Assembly: GCA_026393835.1 (NCBI GenBank)
Contig: JAPKZK010000071.1
Span: 1 to 51,067 of the forward strand
Direction of reading: 5' to 3'
DNA from: Candidatus Aminicenantota bacterium
Lineage (GTDB): Bacteria; Acidobacteriota; Aminicenantia; UBA2199
Length of the DNA: 51,067 bases
Numbering within the stretch: position 1 is the stretch's first letter; the number at the start of each line of letters is the position of its first letter. This document shows positions 46,690 through 51,067 of this stretch, piece by piece. The translations under genes were made by a program, and so were the position numbers. The notes under the pieces are model-generated. The model worked only from the letters and a program-made list of their open reading frames with translations, did not search any database and had not been told where the DNA came from.

Positions 46690-49464
46690 TTACAACACTC
46701 TGTCTCGTTCCTTTATCGCCTGTTCAAGCTCTTTCTCCAACTTTGCAAACCCGGCTGTAGAGAAATTGCTGCGCAAATAGATTTTTTCTCTTTCCTTTTC
46801 CAGGATTTTCTCATATGAAGCAGAACTGCCGAAGGGCTTTCCTTTTATCAACAAGTACGCCAGACCGACAGGTGCCAGGAGTAAAGCGAGAATATATGTA
46901 TCGGGTTCAATATTACTCCATGGCAGAACGTTCATTTTTATAAGTATGTATAGAGCTATGATTAAAACAGCCAGAACAGTGGGTATCCAGAGGTAATGCT
47001 TGCGTATATGTTTTTTGGCCTGGACATCGAAAAGGTCTTTTCGCTTTTGTTGTTCCCCTACCTCTTTTTCCAGGGTGTCGATACGTAGGACTAATTCCTT
47101 GAGCTTATCGAACCGGTTGTCGTTTTCTCTTTGAGAGAGCGGTTCAGGCATAGACCTGGGAAAATGCCTTTGTGGGCCATCGATATCGAAACCTTCCCGT
47201 TTTTGTTCTTCCGGCAGCGTGACCGAATCGAGTAATTGCGCCACCCGGTAACTCTGCCCGGTTTCGCCGTCGTAATACTCACTGAGACCTTTTCGCTCAT
47301 AACCCAGGAGAAATAGATAAGATACGGTCCGCGCATATTTGCCGGCGCCTTTGTTTTTCTCCCTATAATCACGCAGGATATCGGCGGGTAGAGGTAATGG
47401 AATCAGTTCTTCGATTCTCATCAGTTGGAAACTTTTATTGATTTCCCGAAGGGCGCTGCGGATCACGCTGAGGTGTTCGCGTTTCTGGTCCCCACTAATT
47501 TGGATGCCGATGGTTTTTTCCACTTCATCCGCCCGGATCAGCGCGTGAGTGTGAAAGAGTTCGCTTTCCAGTACCATGCCTGTACGCCAACTCCGGCCGG
47601 TTGTTAGGTCTTTGTGCAATTTGACCAGCAGCCTGGATATCACGGATTTTGGTAGGAAATCATAGGTCAATATAAAATCCAGGGTGGGGCGCGTTTCCTC
47701 CGGCAGCGGAAGCGGCGGTTCTTTGGTGTCCAACAGGGCAGGCACCAGGATGGTTTCATCATCCAGCGGGTAGCACAGTTCAAACTTTTGCATCAATTTC
47801 ACAATGTAATTTTGTTCCCCAGGGGTATAGGGCCGGTTTTCCAGTTCCTGCATATACGGGCAGGTTTTTGTTTTCTCTTCGTTGATGATATGGTTAAGAT
47901 CAGCTTTCTTCAACAGTCCGTGCCGCTCTGCCAGGGTGGGGGAATTAATGATGCGGTAAACGCCTTCGGTGACCCACCGGGGGTTGAGTACGTGGTATTC
48001 TTGCAGTTCGAAATATTTGAAATGAAGTACGATACCCAGTTCGTTTAAAAATTGGACCAGGGTTTCCCGGGTGGTATCCGTGGGGATGGTGAAGTTGTCG
48101 CAGATGGCGTGAAATTCGCCGTGGGAAATATAGCATTTGTCCCTGGTGACGTTTTCCAGGGTGGATTTGACTTTCATCCATGAGGCGGCCACCGGGGTTT
48201 GGAGCAATTCTGTTTTGGAGATGGCGGATTTAATGGCGTCCTGGAGTTCGAGCAAGCCGGCGCGGGTTTGGCAGGAGATGCGGTAAAAGTCCAGGATGTT
48301 GGGGTATTTTCGTTGGAGGGTAAAGCGGTCCAGGTCAAAGTGGGGATTCTGGTCGATTTTATTGATCACCACCAGCACCGGGGAACTGCCGCCAAAGGTT
48401 TCGATATGTTTGAGCCAGTATTCCGCGGTTTGTTCTTCGCGGGAGTCTACGACTAAAATATACAGGGAGCGTTTGGAAAGAAAAAATTGGTGGGAGGCGT
48501 GCATGACTTCCTGCCCGCCGAAATCCCAGAAATGGGCGTGGATCATGGTGGGTTGCGGACTGGCGCCGGCGTCGGCTTTGTCGGGGTTGTTTATTTCCAT
48601 ATCGATGGTATGGATGTCGATGCCATGGGTTTTGTCTTCATTGGGATCGAATTCGAGGTTACTGAGACGTTTAAGCAGGGAGGTTTTCCCTGCGCCGCCG
48701 CTGCCCACCAGGAGTATTTTTACTTCGTTTAAGCGGCATAATTCTTTTTCTTTTAATGAGCGGAAGTAATCCCGGATGGCACCCAGGCCCTGCTTAGCGA
48801 TTTCCGGAGGCGGATTTTCAATGGGGTTTTTATCGATGTCGAGATCGGTTAGATGGTCCAGATCTGCGACGAAAGAGACATCCTTTATTTTATTTTCATT
48901 CAAATATAGTGATGTTAACGCCTTAAACTCCCGGAAGAAGGACACATTTATTACATTATTTTTGCTCAAACCCACCGCCGTTAACTCCTTCAACTCACGG
49001 AGGAAGGAAAAATCTTTTATGCCTTTATTCCCTCCCAAAACCACCGACGTTAACCCTTTCAACTCACGGAGGAAGGAGACGTCGGTTAAATTATTCCAGC
49101 TCAAATCCAACGCCGTTAATCCCTTCAACTCCCGTAGGAAGGAAAAATCTTGAATGTCTGGATTATTGCCAAGATTCAAATAGGTTAAATTACCCCGGCC
49201 ACGCAAGAAATAGCTTTGATCCAAATCACAGCTTTCTACGTTTAATTTGGTTACCCAACGAAGTTGCCCAATATAATATAAAACCGGCTCTATAAGAAGA
49301 GATTTCAGCCGTAACCCGGTGACCGCCCCTGTCCCGTCCAGGGTGTATCCACGTTTTATACCCCAAAAATATTCTGATTCCGTGTAGACCTCGGCGGGAT
49401 CGAGCCTAAGCAGCGGTACTTTCAGTATCTTTTCCATTTCCTTGATGATTTCAATATCTGTCAT
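46690..49464 (-). CDS. Roco protein (LRR-Roc-COR GTPase) with C-terminal membrane segments
   Basis: A 924-aa protein. Residues about 90-215 are leucine-rich repeats (FLRELKGLTALDLSWNNLTD and relatives). Roc GTPase: Walker A GSGGAGKT (254-261), switch II DFGGQE (314-319), base-recognition NKID (368-371). The COR domain spans about 430-700. A coiled-coil stretch (about 785-810) leads to two membrane helices (about 825-845 and 855-873) and a basic tail. Roco proteins cycle between GDP and GTP and are related to LRRK2. Its biological role here is unknown. A promoter is at 49485-49513. Confidence 0.94.
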   Translation of the reverse strand: MTDIEIIKEMEKILKVPLLRLDPAEVYTESEYFWGIKRGYTLDGTGAVTGLRLKSLLIEPVLYYIGQLRWVTKLNVESCDLDQSYFLRGRGNLTYLNLGNNPDIQDFSFLRELKGLTALDLSWNNLTDVSFLRELKGLTSVVLGGNKGIKDFSFLRELKELTAVGLSKNNVINVSFFREFKALTSLYLNENKIKDVSFVADLDHLTDLDIDKNPIENPPPEIAKQGLGAIRDYFRSLKEKELCRLNEVKILLVGSGGAGKTSLLKRLSNLEFDPNEDKTHGIDIHTIDMEINNPDKADAGASPQPTMIHAHFWDFGGQEVMHASHQFFLSKRSLYILVVDSREEQTAEYWLKHIETFGGSSPVLVVINKIDQNPHFDLDRFTLQRKYPNILDFYRISCQTRAGLLELQDAIKSAISKTELLQTPVAASWMKVKSTLENVTRDKCYISHGEFHAICDNFTIPTDTTRETLVQFLNELGIVLHFKYFELQEYHVLNPRWVTEGVYRIINSPTLAERHGLLKKADLNHIINEEKTKTCPYMQELENRPYTPGEQNYIVKLMQKFELCYPLDDETILVPALLDTKEPPLPLPEETRPTLDFILTYDFLPKSVISRLLVKLHKDLTTGRSWRTGMVLESELFHTHALIRADEVEKTIGIQISGDQKREHLSVIRSALREINKSFQLMRIEELIPLPLPADILRDYREKNKGAGKYARTVSYLFLLGYERKGLSEYYDGETGQSYRVAQLLDSVTLPEEQKREGFDIDGPQRHFPRSMPEPLSQRENDNRFDKLKELVLRIDTLEKEVGEQQKRKDLFDVQAKKHIRKHYLWIPTVLAVLIIALYILIKMNVLPWSNIEPDTYILALLLAPVGLAYLLIKGKPFGSSASYEKILEKEREKIYLRSNFSTAGFAKLEKELEQAIKERDRVL

Positions 49465-49484
49465 AAAAACCTCCGTAGGCCTTC

Positions 49485-49513
49485 ATTATATGATAGAAAG
49501 AGCAAGAAAACAA
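49485..49513 (-). promoter_or_regulatory. Sigma-70 promoter of the Roco gene
   Basis: On the minus strand: TTGTTT, 17-bp spacer, TATAAT, about 20 bp before the ATG at 49464. Confidence 0.6.
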
Positions 49514-49529
49514 GAGATGAGGAAGCGAT

Positions 49530-49562
49530 CGAATGATGAATGAGGAATGAGGAATGAGGAAG
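49530..49562. repeat. GAATGAGGAATGA satellite
   Basis: Short tandem run GATGAATGAGGAATGAGGAA in the divergent gap, similar to the one at about 3680-3708. Confidence 0.5.
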
Positions 49563-49569
49563 AAAAATT

Positions 49570-49598
49570 TTGAAAAAAACAAGTGGTTGATATATAAT
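49570..49598 (+). promoter_or_regulatory. Sigma-70 promoter of the DUF1016 gene
   Basis: TTGAAA, 17-bp spacer, TATAAT, as in the Rpn and AAA-ATPase-like genes. Confidence 0.75.
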
Positions 49599-49648
49599 AC
49601 TAAAATGTACAAAACACTGAGTAAAAAAAGTTGCAATCAGGACAGCCG

Positions 49649-50743
49649 ATGACAGATGAAAAAAAAGTTGAAGAATTCAAAAATTATGCCTCCTTTCTAA
49701 AAGAAATTAAAAAACGAATTCAAATAGCCCAGGTTAAGGCTAACTTCGCTGTAAACCGGGAATTGATTCTTTTATACTGGAATATTGGGAAAATGGTGTA
49801 TGAAATTCATGAATCTGTCGGATGGGGAAAAGGAATCATTCCCATGCTTGCAAAGGATATAAAAAACGAATTCCCTGAAATTAAGGGATTCTCCGAGCGA
49901 AATATCGGACGGATGAAAACATTCTACCAGGAATATACATGCTTGCAAGATGCTGAGGTTAAAAATGCCAACAATGACAACACCAGGTCAAATTTGCCAC
50001 AGCCTGTGGCAAAATTAGATGAAATATTAAAGACTGTTACCGAACTACCCTGGGGGCATAACTTCATCCTCATAGAAAAAATAAAAGACCGTCAAAAACG
50101 GTTGTGGTATATGGAACAGAGCCTTAAACACGGCTGGAGTAGAAATATCCTGGACATCCATATCAAAAGCGGTTTATATGAAAGAAAAGGAAAAGCGATA
50201 ACCAACTTCGACTATACACTTCCCCCGATACAGTCCGATCTGGCCCAACAGACATTAAAAGACCCCTATATATTTGATTTTCTGACCCTGGATACTGACT
50301 TCCGTGAAAGGGAACTGGAAGTTGAATTGGTAAAACACCTTGAGAACTTTTTAATAGAGTTGGGAGTTGGTTTTGCATTTGTTGGCAGGCAATACCACAT
50401 TCAAGTCGGCGATTCGGATTTTTATATCGACCTATTATTCTATCATGTAAAATTGAGATGTTACATTGTTATAGAATTAAAGAAAGGTTCGTTTAAAGCT
50501 GAATATGCAGGCAAATTAAATCTTTATTTGAATGCAGCAGACGATCAACTGCGCCATAAAGATGATAAACCGACTATCGGTTTGATTCTTTGCCAGGATA
50601 AAAACAAAATTGTAGCGGAATACGCTCTTCGGGGGCTTGATAAAGCCATAGGCGTCTCTGAATACCAGTTGACCCAAGCACTACCGGAAGAACTAAAAAG
50701 CAGCTTGCCAACTATTGAAGATATCGAACGTGAATTCGGTTAA
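49649..50743 (+). CDS. DUF1016 (YhcG-type) PD-(D/E)XK nuclease family protein
   Basis: A 364-aa protein. The N-terminal domain (about 10-150) has NRELILLYWNIGKMVYEIHE and FPEIKGFSERNIGRMKTFYQ, typical of YhcG. The C-terminal PD-(D/E)XK-like nuclease domain (about 210-340) has QVGDSDFYIDLLFYHVKLRC and YIVIELKKGSFKAEYAGKL (D...ExK). YhcG-type proteins are found on mobile and defence islands; the nuclease activity is inferred. ATG 49649 has AGGA 7 nt upstream and is preferred to a TTG at 49631. Confidence 0.93.
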   Translation: MTDEKKVEEFKNYASFLKEIKKRIQIAQVKANFAVNRELILLYWNIGKMVYEIHESVGWGKGIIPMLAKDIKNEFPEIKGFSERNIGRMKTFYQEYTCLQDAEVKNANNDNTRSNLPQPVAKLDEILKTVTELPWGHNFILIEKIKDRQKRLWYMEQSLKHGWSRNILDIHIKSGLYERKGKAITNFDYTLPPIQSDLAQQTLKDPYIFDFLTLDTDFRERELEVELVKHLENFLIELGVGFAFVGRQYHIQVGDSDFYIDLLFYHVKLRCYIVIELKKGSFKAEYAGKLNLYLNAADDQLRHKDDKPTIGLILCQDKNKIVAEYALRGLDKAIGVSEYQLTQALPEELKSSLPTIEDIEREFG

Positions 50744-50810
50744 GAATCTGTTCCTCTTTCTCCTGCGTTGACAACTCGGCAGCATCGGAATTATATTGCT
50801 GAAAAAAAAA

Positions 50811-50852
50811 TCAAATCCACCACTGTTAACTCCTTCAACTCCCGGCGGAAGG
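50811..50852 (-). repeat. Displaced Roco LRR fragment
   Basis: Over 42 bp it matches one LRR unit of the Roco gene (about 49100-49141) with seven mismatches, and encodes RRELKELTVVDL. The rest of this gap (50744-50954) is repeat-rich and gene-free, with short GAGAAGGT-type repeats. Confidence 0.65.
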
Positions 50853-50954
50853 GAAAAGAAGAAGGTAAGAAGGTGAGAAGGTGAGAAGGTGAGAAAAACA
50901 GGAAGCGAAGAAGAGCGGAAGAGCGGAAAAAACAGAAGAGAAAAACAAATTCAA

Positions 50955-51067
50955 TTACTCGTAATGAGTCCACATCCGGAGTACTTTTATTATTTTTTCT
51001 TCCTCAAGCACCTCGTATACCAATCGATGCTGCTTATTGATCCGTCTTGAGATAAAACCTTTCAATT
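50955..51067 (-). CDS. YoeB/Txe-type toxin, 3' end only
   Basis: A partial gene running off the window. On the minus strand the frame reads KGFISRRINKQHRLVYEVLE then EEKIIKVLRMWTHYE and stops at 50955. The SRRINKQHRLVY motif and the HY near the C-terminus are hallmarks of YoeB mRNA interferase toxins. Its cognate antitoxin would be expected upstream of it, outside the window. Confidence 0.85.
   Translation of the reverse strand, partial: LKGFISRRINKQHRLVYEVLEEEKIIKVLRMWTHYE

Overview
The window comes from a chromosome of a Gram-negative bacterium of moderate G+C (judged by eye). It has an outer-membrane barrel protein of the DUF5916 type, a Wzm/Wzt polysaccharide exporter, sigma-54 control and a complete Kdp potassium pump. 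The many repeats, orphan nuclease genes and NTPases resemble large-genome Acidobacteriota/Aminicenantes-type bacteria, but that placement is a guess. No rRNA, tRNA or CRISPR array was seen.

Layout. 1-350: a 197-bp MITE-like element with terminal inverted repeats and an 11-bp target duplication. 560-3539 (minus): S41 processing protease, then prolyl-tRNA synthetase. 4063-4716: a lone methyltransferase. 4728-18522 (minus): a 12-gene surface-polysaccharide operon read from one good sigma-70 promoter, containing a cupin, a PLP aminotransferase, methyltransferases, glycosyltransferases, the ABC exporter, a WbqC-like protein and an unusual nitroreductase-pyruvyltransferase fusion. 18764-25107: a membrane protein, a degenerate Rpn nuclease between 28-bp direct repeats, a long 21-bp tandem array, an AAA-ATPase/PD-(D/E)XK protein and a methyltransferase. 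25131-31000: DUF5916 protein, then a sigma-54 activator whose phosphoacceptor Asp is Glu, beside two divergent genes that both carry textbook sigma-54 promoters.

31000-35250 (minus): two inverted blocks of 21-bp repeats, then a tightly coupled operon of a 39-aa membrane peptide, an AAA ATPase and a membrane-anchored NACHT NTPase. The NACHT gene carries a 9-bp hypermutable array and a palindrome inside its coding sequence; this is the best candidate here for an undescribed, possibly defensive, system. 35352-45133 (plus): an NtrC-type regulator followed by a sigma-54 promoter that reads histidine kinase-kdpF-kdpA-kdpB-kdpC and a KdpD remnant fused to USP and PTS-EIIA domains. This looks like a rewired potassium-uptake operon.

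45134-51067: a 42-bp tandem array, a hicBA toxin-antitoxin pair, a Roco (LRR-Roc-COR) GTPase with membrane segments, displaced fragments of that same gene on both sides, a DUF1016 (YhcG) nuclease and the 3' end of a YoeB-type toxin.

Three themes recur. Tandem arrays with 21- or 42-bp periods occur at four places with unrelated unit sequences. A roughly 60-bp hairpin element sits at intercistronic junctions. Promoters have near-invariant 17-bp spacers, and sigma-54 promoters lie next to NtrC-type activators.
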